Below, in pieces: positions 11,401 through 22,235 of a DNA stretch of 64,000 bases. The notes beneath the pieces are model-generated. The model did not search any database. It worked only from the letters and a program-made list of their open reading frames with translations, and was not told the DNA's origin. The DNA lies in the NCBI GenBank assembly GCA_021904315.1, contig CM038910.1, positions 6,820,001 through 6,884,000 of the forward strand, given 5' to 3'. Each line of letters starts with the position of its first letter. The first letter of the stretch is position 1. The stretch comes from Sphagnum magellanicum. Lineage: Eukaryota; Streptophyta; Sphagnopsida; Sphagnales; Sphagnaceae. The translations under genes and the position numbers were made by a program.

Positions 11401-14400
11401 AAGGGCAAGTTTTGATCGAGTATTTCACTTTGAAGGGCAAGGTTGACAATAACTTTTGAGCACAAAGGTTGTTCCATAATTCCATTATTGCCTATAGAAG
11501 AGCTCTCTATTCATGATATGAAAAATAAATTCATCCACAAATTTCACCTCCATCAATCAAAATGGGATAGAATGAATAGTGAACTAAACTTGAACTATTC
11601 CATTCATTTAGTCACATATCAAATGCAAATGCAAAAAAACAAACTTGGATGGTGTACTAGTTTTTTTGTTTGTGCCCATGGTAGACACTAGGTGGTCAAG
11701 TGTAGAGTGGATAAATAGTGCTTTTATCACACTAACTCTTGTTTAGGCTTTTGTTTGGAGATTTCTAGAGATGCTTGAAATCCAAAAATATGGAAATTTC
11801 AAGATTTTTGAATGAAAGCTTGGGGTTTTCTAGTTCTACACATTTGAAGAGAAATTATGGAAGACACCTTGAATAATAAATAATTCTTGTAGGTTCAGCA
11901 ATAGCCATTTTGCCTTTGTAACATTCATTTTCATTACATTGACCATACATAAAGCTAATAAGGTAACATTATTGGTAGATCCATTAACCCTAGGAGATGA
12001 CACAAGTTGTCAAAATTATTAACTAGGTTAAAAATAGGTTCAACCTAAAGGTACGTGTAATTAGCCGAGTATTAGACAATGCAAATGAAACCAACTCAAG
12101 ATTAAAATAAAACAAGTTACCAAAAGGAATTGTACTTCAAAATGCTTTATGTTCTTTCATAGATAGGGTAGTACATTGGCAGATTTGATACAGGTGTGTG
12201 TTTGTGCACTTTGTTTTGGGGGCAAAATTGCACCAAATTTTGACTTGAAAAAATGATTTCAACCTACACAAAGAATTTTTCATGGAAAAACATGACCCAA
12301 ATTTGCCATATTTTAAAGAAAAAAGAATCACCAGATTTTTATGATAAGTTCCAATAGGTACCCAAATTTATTATTAAAAATAAATTAAAAAAAAATTCAT
12401 GTCTAGTAGGCTATGTAGTCAAATCTATATGATCTTAATGGATGATCACCACTTCAGCTACATTGCAAAATTGAAAGAAAAAAAAAAACCCCCCTTTGTT
12501 CAACACTTTCGTGTTTATTGAACGATTAATTAAGTTTGAAATTTTCATTTTTGACAAATAAAATATTCTTGAAGACTCAATATTTTCCTTGACAAATTTT
12601 TGGTTATTTGAAAATACCACAAAGCAAAAAAAATTCCAACATTTCTAAAATATATTATATATATACATATAATTAGTGTGGAAGCTGCCAACTTCCAACT
12701 TCCAAGGTAGTAGTAGTATGGTACCCTTTCATTGGAGAACAAAGGACAAATGTACCTTACATGCAGAGTAGTTGTACCTGGGATTTGTGTCAGGGTTTAG
12801 GGTTAGTTATAAACTTTCCTACCATAGGCACTAGTGTGCAGTGTGTGCAATGTGGACTGTGTGTGTGTGTGTGTACACCTGAGATTGCAGCTTTGTTTGG
12901 GTGGGTGCTTTCCCTAGAAGAAATGGACTTTGATTAAAATTAGCCAAAATGCAATAGAATTAATGAGCTAATTGAGATTTATTGAGTTAATTTTTAAAAC
13001 TAGAAATCAAATTTCTTGTCTTTTTACAATTTAATTGGTTTTTAAAAGAAAATTTACACCTCACTCTTGTGCAACTCCAAGTACACTTTGGGTGTGTACC
13101 TTGATGTTTTAGGTTTTAGAACTCTTGTTTCCTAACATTGGGTTTTAACTTCTAAATTATGAGGCTAATTTTTGTGAATTTTTTAAGTGTCATAATCATT
13201 ATTGTGTGTATATATGGTTTTTGATATAAATGTTAGGTAAACCTTGTATATATATATAATTTTACACACCATATAAAATAATGTAAATAAATAAACATGA
13301 CACACAATAATATATATAATATAATATAATATATTCTTGTTTGTCTTTTTTCAAGATAACATTAATGTGCATGGAGTTCATTCAATAGTTTTTCTTAAAA
13401 AAAAGAAGAAGAGGAAAGGTTCAAATGATACGCATGAAGAAAGAAGGAGGTAGGTAGGACAAAAAAGAGAATTAAATATGAAGAAATAATATTTTGTAAA
13501 AAGAATTCGATTAAAAGTTGTTTATAAATGTAATTGGTGGAGTTGTTGTCATTTGGACATGTTTCAAATGAATTTTTTACTAGTTATTCCTTACTTTTTT
13601 TTGTCATGTTGCATTTTATTTTATTTATAATATTATTTTGCAACACCTTTCATTTTGGTCTTGCAAAGCAAAACTTAAAGTTTAGGTTAAGCTCCCTCAT
13701 GTTGTAAATTTACAAAATTTTCAACTTTAAGTGATGACATTGTGACCTTGTCTTGCAACTTTAAATATTGTTGCGAGCTTCATCAACAACCCATTTGAAG
13801 TATGCTTTCTCTTGTCATCTTTGCTTTTATAGCGGTCTTGTCTTGTTTTAGAAATTCATAACTACTAATGAAAAGTTTGAAACCTTTCAACATGGGTTTT
13901 TCCTATGTAGTTGTATGAATGGAAATTTGACATAGGTATATGTACCTACTATCATTATGAGTTTTGTTGCATGTTTATTCATAAAATTCACCGTCTATGT
14001 AAAATTTTGACTATGCCATGTGATGTGCAAGTTTGGGATGAAATAAGTTCAAATGGGATTTCCAAGTTATCTTTTCTTGAAGAGGTACACAACCTATATA
14101 TATACAAGGCAACATTTGGTTGTCATGTATTAAAGGTATTATGTGTGCATTTTGGGCCACAAATGTTTTGGAAAGGGTGTGGGCACACTTGGGATTAAGT
14201 CATTAAGGAGAGAATTGTAATAGTCATGTGTAGCCATTTATTTAGACGAGGCAATTTTTTTGATCATTATCATGACTTATCCGACTTTAAAAATCCATAA
14301 AATTTATTTAATAAAATTTAGCATATGTTTTTTTACCTTTTGAAAAACTCAACATCTAGGTCTCAAAAACACATTCACTTTTGCTTGCATAGAGGCTTAC

Positions 14401-14444
14401 AGTTTTAGAGGGTTAAACTTCATGAAGTTATTAAGTATAAGCTA
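8489..14444. other. Long AT-rich intergenic stretch
   Basis: No gene could be supported. It holds A/T homopolymers, an AAAT-type run near 9487-9525, a T run near 10620-10640, a GT run near 12858-12872 and TA runs near 13240-13335. The 10060-10390 part (GATAACCTA and AGGTTATCA motifs) resembles 36660-36950. The 13911-14198 open stretch has no recognisable motif. Confidence 0.4.
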
Positions 14445-14653
14445 GGGTGAACCAGCACCCAAGTTGGGACCTTGACCTTTTTGAGTGGAGGAGGCTTCTT
14501 AGTGACCATATTAAGCCCCAAAAAAATGTTAGATTTTGAACTCAAAGACCTTGATGTACTCTAAGCATGGGATATTTGTAACATTTAGAAATAATTTAAA
14601 TGGATTTTGGGATTTTTTTTCACCATGGTACCAACATGGGTGCTAGTTCACCC
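14445..14653. mobile_element. 209-bp foldback/MITE-like element
   Basis: Left end GGGTGAACCAGCACCCAAGT and the reverse complement of the right end, GGGTGAACTAGCACCCATGT, pair over about 29 bp with roughly four mismatches. The interior is short and noncoding. Flanking bases show no convincing duplication, so the superfamily is open. Confidence 0.65.
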
Positions 14654-15026
14654 AAGGCATTATAATGTGTAGAGAGTCCAATTGGCAATAACTACACAAT
14701 TATTCTTAAGTCCTATCTTATTTTAGGACAAAATAAGGGAAGACATTTAATGAAATCCTGAAAAGGCTAAGTAGTAGTTCCCAATAACTTGATGTCAGTT
14801 GACAGAATATGAATGGGTGTGAGTGTACTACTACTAACTAGTCTATGGATTATGTGACTTAGGAATCAACACTGCCACCAATGTACCCATCATCCACTGG
14901 AAACCCTCTAGGATAACTCAGTTGGGAATGCACCATGACCAAGTTACCAAGGTTGTACCTTAGTCATGTATCTCCCACTACTTATGTAGCTACCTATGTT
15001 TTAAGGTGCATTCACACTTGGTGTTC

Positions 15027-15406
15027 GAGCATCCCCATCAGTGCTCAGTATGTGACCCACAAAAATGTTTCTCACATCCAAGTTTCGTTATTTACTTTTT
15101 TGTAACCCCACCCATACAACTGAACGAGGGGGGGGGGTTCAGATACGTGGGAACTACTAATAGCAAACCACCTGGAGCAATCATTATGATTGGCCAATCC
15201 AAAACAGGGATCAGCAGTCAGATCGTATTTAGTACACTCTTCTGTAGCAGATGCACAGTTTTGCTGCGATTGTTATCAGCCTCAGCTATAAATTGAGCAA
15301 GTACGCAGGAGAAAATCAATTTCCTGAGCCAAACAGGCATATGGTGACTTGTCTTCATCCAATTTTAACGTCCAGGGTCACATACTGAGCATTGATGGGG
15401 TTGCTC
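15027..15406 (+). mobile_element. Harbinger-like MITE, copy 2
   Basis: Left end GAGCATCCCCATCAGTGCTC plus AGTATGTGACCC, and right end GGGTCACATACTGAGCATTG plus ATGGGGTTGCTC, are near-perfect inverted repeats of about 32 bp. Flanks are TTC and TTA, an imperfect 3-bp duplication. GAGCATC-type ends with a TAA/TTA target duplication are typical of plant PIF/Harbinger (Tourist-like) MITEs. A G run lies at about 15128-15136. No transposase. Confidence 0.88.
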
Positions 15407-15949
15407 TTAGGGACCCAAGTTTTGAATCCCCAAAACACCATGCTAGTCGTTTAGGACTTAAACTTATTTATCATGAAGATTTTACATTAAGCTGACATTC
15501 ACTTAACATTAATACTGTTTATTATTTTTAGGAGCTACCCATTGAGCAAAGTGAAGTTGAACAAAGAGAGATGGAGAGAAAAATTATACCATGGCTAAGA
15601 TCTGGAGCAGCAGCCATGGGATCAGGCAATGGCAGTGTGTGAGGATGAGAGAAGAGAAAGAACCCAACAGCTCCATGGCTGAGGCCCCATGGTTGAGTTG
15701 CACAAGGGACGGGGGAGTCTGGTGCAACTTCCTCCTAGTGGTTCTTCACAAAAATTAGGGATCTGAACCTGTGTCCTCCCTTCTTGTGCTTCTCCTTGAT
15801 CTACTCTTGTTGCTTCTTGGGGTTGGTTTTGAGCTCAATCCAGTTTTATTTTGGGGCTAGTTGAGTTTCGTTTCGCGTGGCTTCATTTGTTTCATAGAAT
15901 CCTTTGAGCCATCCAAGATGAGGTCATGCAAGCTTTTCGTTTACTCATT

Positions 15950-18650
15950 GACCGAATTGCTCGAGACCTAATGAACTAGTTAGCATGGTTCCTTTTTTCC
16001 ATGTTGCCTTGTTGGTGTTTGCGTTATATTCGAGGAGTTCGTTTAGGTCAACAATAGATTTCTACTCGCCTTAGGAGGTTTATGGCAAGCAACTAATCTT
16101 TTTTTCATAAGGAGTCTTCATGTGCCTCATGTGCGCCCCATTCTCACCACTCATGGGAAGATTCTTCAATCACCAATTTTTGCTGATGTCTAACTTTAAG
16201 AACAGTTAATGAATAAAGTCACATTGCCAAAGCTTTCCAGCCCATGATGCCATCTATTCCTTTGAAGGACACCATTGTTGCCTTACGCAAGCTACACCCC
16301 CCTCTTTAGACCTTCTCCCTCCACCTATTTTTGACTATTAACCTTAACACATTTTTGTTTTGGAGAGGACTTTGTTTACCCAAGCTTTAGTCACTATTCC
16401 CATTTGTCTTCAAGTGAATTTTTTGGATGGTATAAGAACATATTTTGAGATGTTTCATACTAAAGGACCCATTTAAAAAAATTTTGGAATTATTTTAGGT
16501 TGTTGCTGTTATTGCTCGTGGGGATATTTTTAAGTTAATGACCTTAGTGTTAGGGGTTAACAAATTGTTGGCAATGGCAAAGGACACTAATGGTTTACAT
16601 CCTATTGTCATAAGTAAAGTGTTTTTTTAATTTATTAGGCGCTCCAATGTCCTATAACTTTAGGGGCCATTTTTGGAACACCTATCCCCTAATTAGTTTG
16701 GAGTATCAACCTTTGGAGGCTATGAAACCATCCCTTTTGGCATTCGAGCTCTCTTTAACCTACACCTTTAAAAGGCCGTGATGAAGGTCAATGTTGAAAA
16801 CGCTTTTAACATCATTTCTTGAGTTGTTATTTTTAGAAAGTTATGTGATGCCGAGGGCCTTTGGTGAGCATTGTCCCCTTACCAAATTGTTTTATGGTGT
16901 TCATTTTTCTTTTTACTACCAACTTAGGTGACTTGTGGAGGGGGTCATCATTATTGAGCCATTTTCAAGCACGAAATAAGGTGACCATTTAAGAGGTCCT
17001 TTACTTGTTTTTGCCCATTATCGAATTTTCCTCAAGACCATTGTGTAGGCCTCTAGTTGTGTTTTCCATCCCTAACAAATGATACCCACATTGTGGGGCC
17101 TATGAATGAGATTACCTATGCCTTGGACCACCTTTCGACCCAATTAACGTTAGTTGGGTTTAGGGTCAAAATGTCAAAATGCAAGCTTTGGAGTCCATTA
17201 GGGATCTCTCTAGGCATATAAATTTTTCAAGGTTACTTTTTGGTCACAAATGACTTACGCATTTTGGGTGTGCCAATGGGTTGTTAGGACTTTGCCACGC
17301 ATTTTGGGATGAGGTTTTATTTTAGGATGTGGTTTATATCAATGACCCTCTTCTTTTGGGAAACACCTAGGTTGCTTTGGGCATTTTTGTCCTCATGTGT
17401 AACTTGTCAACCTTCCTATTTCGCATGGACAATGTTTCTTTTTCTTTCCTTTCTATATTTTTTGGTGGGTTTTGATAGGAGAATTATGCATGTATGTGGG
17501 ACATTATAGGTCTAGGATCATGGTGCCCCATCTACTTTTCTAAAGAGTTGGGCTTTGGTGGTTGTATATTTGTGCGCTAGGTTTTGTATTTTTGATAGAC
17601 CCGTTTGGGAGGAATATGTTTTTAGGTTAAAGGGGCCCATGTTTGTTTCAGTCATATTTATGTGAAACACAAAATGGCCTTCCTCCTATTGTAAGGGAGA
17701 TGCACGTTTGTTTTGAGAATTTGGTAGTTACCAATGCCCTAGGTCTACAAGCATTTTTGATGGACATCCATCATGACACATCTTTTAAGTATATCTTGGA
17801 AGATGATTCCATTTCCTTAGCATCTAAAGCCCACATTCGTTCTTGTTTCGGCAAGGGGGTAGGGTTATGGTTGGTTCCTAAGCCATTTATCTATTCATTT
17901 CACATCACGCATTCTACTTTCACCTTAACATTATGTTTTCGTTTCGATTTGATTTAACCTTTGACCAAATTTCTCGCGTGTGAATGTGGACATGGGTTGG
18001 ACACATTTAACACACATTTAATTCATTGCTTCCTTGGAGGTTAGTGAATAGCCACACATGATGCCATCTGAGATGTCATATATACCTTCATCCAAGAGAA
18101 TGGGCACGCTGTATGGAGAGAGCGGTAGTACACCCTTACATTAAAAGTTTCATTATAAGCCAAATTCTACATGACCCGAGAGGACTAGGTCTTTGTTGTC
18201 GATGTGGCGGTTACTGACCTAACCCAAGAGATGATGGTTTTGAGTGTCATTAGTTAACCAGTAAGTGCAGTTGCGGAACTTAACACCGTTGTTAAAATTC
18301 ATAAGTATAGAAGGTTTCATGAAGGGCGTCACTTTATTCCAATGGCCATGGAGGTGCAGAGTGCACTTGAGTGTGATATGGATCATTTCATCAAGGAAAT
18401 TGCCTATCTTTTCCACGATAAATGATCGGGGGGGTCATTTATCCTTGTCCTTTTACATTTAATTTTTCAAGCAACGTGCTAGTATTGCTTTTCAGTGTAC
18501 TTTAATTTCTGCTATAGAAAAGAATATTACATTGGTGGGTGATGTTTGTTCGAGACCTCCCATTATTATTAGATTTCACGATTTGCATGCAAGTGACATT
18601 AAAAGGGTTGTGAGTGAAATAATTTCCTACCACAAAAAGGAATAGTTCTT
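15950..18650 (+). mobile_element. Decayed non-LTR retrotransposon with RT and restriction-like-endonuclease-type C-terminus
   Basis: A plus-strand relic broken by many stops and frameshifts. N-proximal text MMPSIPLKDTIVALRKLHPP lies at about 16240-16300. RT fragments follow: VKVNVENAFNIIS (about 16783), SLTNDTHIVGP (about 17065; the catalytic D-D of RT is N-D here) and KMSKCKLWSP. A 104-codon open stretch at 17643-17957 reads NALGLQAFLMDIHHD and ILEDDSISLASKAHIRSCF. After it, in the same frame, comes a CCHC-like knuckle CECGHGLDTFNTHLIHC (17979-18029), then IATHDAI, GHAVWRER and VFVVDVAVTD (to about 18220). Knuckle plus HD...GH.V..E...V.DV.V is the order seen in R2/NeSL-type endonuclease domains. 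The 5' limit is uncertain; no intact protein remains. Confidence 0.75.
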
Positions 18651-19985
18651 TCTTTTCATGAAATAAAACTTTTTGGTTCCTTCGGGCTATGTGTCCTTTG
18701 GCCTTTCTTTGGCTTTTTCTTTTTGTCTCCCTTGCAATGGTTCTAACCATCAATCTTTTATTGAATTTTTGTGATTTAACATTAAGCCATCACCTTTTCA
18801 ACATTGGGTGTCACCTAGATTTTTCAATTAACATTGATTTAACATCAAAGGTGAATGCACCATAAGTATCCTATGTCAAGGAAGTAGGTAATGGAAGTGG
18901 TTACTAGTAATGTTGATAGGTTTTCAATTGGATGTGTCAAACTTGAATGGTTCAAGTTTAGGTTTTTTAGGTGAAAAGGCTAAACTTGTAGGTAGTTTGT
19001 CTATTATAATTATTTGATAGAACTTTGTATTTAGGGTAAAACAATCCATGAATGATCACTTAAGGAAACGTTTGCTTGTTGTTTTTGCAAGAAGGCCCCA
19101 TTGTTTATGGTGTTCAAAGAGTAGATGGAGTCCTCCTCTTGGCGATCTATTGCACTAAAAGTTAGCAACAATGAACTAGAGGAGAGAAAGTGACGGCCCC
19201 TTGAAATAGGGGGGGTTATCATTTTTACGGAAAATGCTTGATCGAACTATTCATAGCCTAGTTTTGATCCTCTCAAAAAATCCTTAAATATTACTATGTT
19301 GTCTTTAGAGTTAAAAGATGATTTGTAGAGTTTAAGATGACAAAGCAATTTAGATCGTCCAATTTGAAAAAAAAAAATGAGAAAGTTATGCACTAATGAA
19401 GTAGGAGAGGTCAAAATGAAGAAAAATAAAAAAAATCGCGTTTTATAATTTGAAAAAATGTATTTTCTTTACTGCTTTTTTTGGCTGCTTCGTTGGCTTT
19501 GCATTTCAAAGATGATATGTAGAGCTTGAGAAAGTGCTTTTATAACATTTTAGATCACTCAAAATGGAGAAGAATTGAGAAAGTGGTCCATGATAAGCTA
19601 GCGATTGATGATGGGTTGCTTTACCCTATACAATCCCTAGTTTTAATCTGTTTAAAAACTCTATATCTATACAATATGCAATCATGAGAAATATCTATTG
19701 ATCTATTGTGTACATGAAATTGAACTTGGTTTTTGAATTGGATCAAAAGGTTGTCAAATTTGGAATTAGTTTTTTTGCCAAAACCAAAAGGTTTTAAAAA
19801 TATGAAGAACCAGGCTCAAACCCACACCAGAAAAGCATACCTTAACCAAAAATGAAGAAGAGAAAGTTTAGTGTCAAAACCAGGACCAGAGGTTCTCTTG
19901 TTAAACTGGCCAACACTTGTTCCAAAGTATGCAGGTAAATAACTACTGCATTTGGTGGCTAATAGGTACATAGGTAGATAGTAGA
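18651..19985. other. Intergenic DNA after the LINE relic
   Basis: The first ~110 bases may be the 3' end of the LINE. The rest is AT-rich with no recognisable domain. 19260-19640 shows two loosely similar blocks (AATTTGAAAAA/GAGAAAGT text), possibly an old duplication. Confidence 0.35.
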
Positions 19986-20538
19986 TTCTTGTGGATGGTT
20001 AATTCAAAGTGAACCAATCGTGGTTAGCTAATCAATCATGTTCTTGTTGATGGTAAGTTGAAAGTAAACCAATTAGGGTTAGTTAATCAATCATGTTCTT
20101 GTGGATGGTAAGTTCAAAGTGGAACCAATCATGGTTAGCTAATCAACCGTGTTCTTGTGGATGGTAAATTCACAGCTAACCGATCATAGTTAGCTAATCA
20201 ACCATGCTCTTGTGGATGGTAAATTCATAGCGGACCATGATCATGGTTAGCTAATCAATCATGTTCTTGTGGATGGTAAATTCATAGTGAACCAATCATG
20301 GTTAGCTAATAATCGATCATGTTCTTGTGGAGAGTAAGTTCATAGCGAACCAATCATGGTTAGCTAATAATCGATCATGTTCTTGTGGAGAGTAAGTTCA
20401 TAGCGAACCAATCATGGTTAGCTAATCAATCATGTTCTTGTGGATGGTAAGGGCATGGTGAACTAAATCATGGTTAGCTAATCGATCATGTTCTTGTGGA
20501 GGATAGGTTAATAGCCAACCCAATCATGGTTAGCTATG
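19986..20538. repeat. Minisatellite, about 10 copies of a 55-58-bp unit
   Basis: Head-to-tail copies begin at about 19986, 20041, 20096, 20152, 20207, 20264, 20322, 20380, 20435 and 20491. The unit runs TTCTTGTGGATGGTAAGTTC, then ATAGCGAACCAATCATGG, then TTAGCTAATCAATCATG. Copies seven and eight are nearly identical, pointing to recent local amplification. Noncoding. Confidence 0.95.
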
Positions 20539-20582
20539 GGACAGGAATACAACCAAAAAGTGTTTCCTGTTCACATACTTCA

Positions 20583-20610
20583 TCCATCCATCCATCTATC
20601 CATCCATCCT
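20583..20610. repeat. CATC microsatellite
   Basis: A short imperfect run of CATC units, soon after the minisatellite. Confidence 0.8.
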
Positions 20611-20987
20611 GCATGGCGTCAGCTGCTATGTGCTGCTGCTTCACTCTGGCCCAGTTTTGTGCAGAGGAGGGAAGTGTCATGAATAGGTAAGGGTGCCTGC
20701 AAACTGCCCAGGTCCTTTAAACTTTGAAGTACCATTTCTGCAAAGAAATACAGAGTTACTTTCAAAGTCTTTTGATGCAATGTGCTTGGGTAAAGAAGCC
20801 CTCTGACACCATAACCCAACCCAACCAGGCTTTTTAGAGTTTGGTGTTCAGGTACTTGCCAAGTACTACACATGATGATGATGATGTTATTTGCTGGCGA
20901 GAGAAGATATGATGATGTCATTGGCAATTTGCTATTGTCAGCTCATTTAGTATTCAAGGTTAAAGCCCTCAACCCTGAACTGGTTTC

Positions 20988-21432
20988 AGTTAATTAGTTT
21001 AATTGGTAGGGCTCAGGGTTTAAGGTGTAGTTAATTAGTTTACTTGGCAAGGTTTTAGGGTTTAAGATTTATTTAATTACTTTTTACTTGGTAAGGTTTC
21101 AGGTTTAACTTAGGTTTAGTTAATAAGTTTACTTAGTAGGTTTTAGGGTTTAAGATTTAACTAATTATTTTACTTGGCAAGGTTTCGAGTTCAAGATTTA
21201 GTTAATTATTGTACTTGGTACAGTTTAGGGTTTAAGGTGTAGTTAATTATTTGACTTGGTAGGGTTTTGGTTTTAAGATTTAGTTAATTATTTTACTTGG
21301 TAGGGTTTTGGGTTTAAGTTTTAGTTAATTATTTTATTTGGTAGGGTTTTGGGTTTAAGGTTTAGTTAATTATTTTACTTGGTAGGGTTTTGGGTTTAAG
21401 GTTTAATTACTTGTTTTGCTTGATAGGGTTTA
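20988..21432. repeat. Minisatellite, about 11 copies of a ~41-bp telomere-like unit
   Basis: Degenerate tandem units of the form AGTTAATTATTTTACTTGG, then TAGGGTTTTGGGTTTAAGGTTT. Many contain TTTAGGG or TTTTGGG next to GGTTTAAG, like plant telomere repeats. The last three complete units are the most alike. It is separated from the 56-bp minisatellite by about 450 bp. Confidence 0.92.
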
Positions 21433-21579
21433 AAGTTTAAAGTTTAGGTTAAGATACAACTGACTTCCTGAGCTCCCAATCCTAATATCATGGAATGGAC
21501 ACCTTCCATGAGCCAATGGCACCTAAAATATGTATATCTTACAATCTGGGTTTATTTTTGCACCCCTTCAACAACTTCA

Positions 21580-21621
21580 TCTCTCTCTCTCTCTCTCTCT
21601 CTCACAGACACACACACACGT
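21580..21621. repeat. TC/CA compound microsatellite
   Basis: A run of TC dinucleotides followed by an ACAC run. It makes short serine/leucine-rich ORFs that are not genes. Confidence 0.9.
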
Positions 21622-21889
21622 GAAATCAATGTACAATTGGAAGCTGGTCCCAACACATGTGTTTGGAGACACTGTTTGCCATTGTCTTCTTCTACACATG
21701 ATCATCAAAAGGCCAGTCATTGGATATCAGCAGAGTTTTCTGTCTGTCAAGTCAGGAAATCACAGAACCAGAACCTTGAATTTGGTCCAAAAGAGAGTGA
21801 GGTTCCAAAAAACAAAAACCTGCAAAAAAAAAGTACATTAGGCTTAGCCTTCAAGTTGGGCGGCGGGCGGGAAGAGGGTGTGAAGTGTT

Positions 21890-22235
21890 GTTGACACCCT
21901 CCTTCCTTTTCGCTGAGTGCCTCCTCTACTCACGCTGCATATATTTTCACTTGCTCCTCCTCCTACCTATGCAGCTACTACTGAAATTATTCTCGAACCT
22001 TGTGCATTAAATGCTGAGTTTCAGCCTTTCATACCCAGATTTAATAAAATTTCCTTACTTTGTGGACCTCCCTTAAAAGAGGGGGTTTGAGGACTGAAAT
22101 TATTCTCGAACCTTGTGCATTAAATGCTGTGTTTCAGCCTTTCATACCCAGATTTTATAAAAATTTCCTTAGTTTGTGGACCTCACTGAAAGAGGGGTTT
22201 GAGGGTGAAGGGAGGCCCAAAGAGAGGGTAAAGAC
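21890..22235 (+). mobile_element. Dispersed repeat with an internal 113-bp tandem duplication
   Basis: Related in reverse complement to 8259-8488. The unit from 21980 (ACTGAAATTATTCTCGAACC) to 22092 is repeated at 22093-22205 with only a few differences, including GTGCATTAAATGCTG and TTTCATACCCAGATTT. The short ORF here is an artefact of the repeat. Confidence 0.75.

Noticed and set aside
15006-15296. 96-codon plus ORF
   Set aside because: Also falls within a MITE copy; no domain.
19986-20538. Regularly spaced repeats resembling a CRISPR array
   Set aside because: Units are contiguous with no unique spacers, diverge along their whole length, and sit in a eukaryotic genome.
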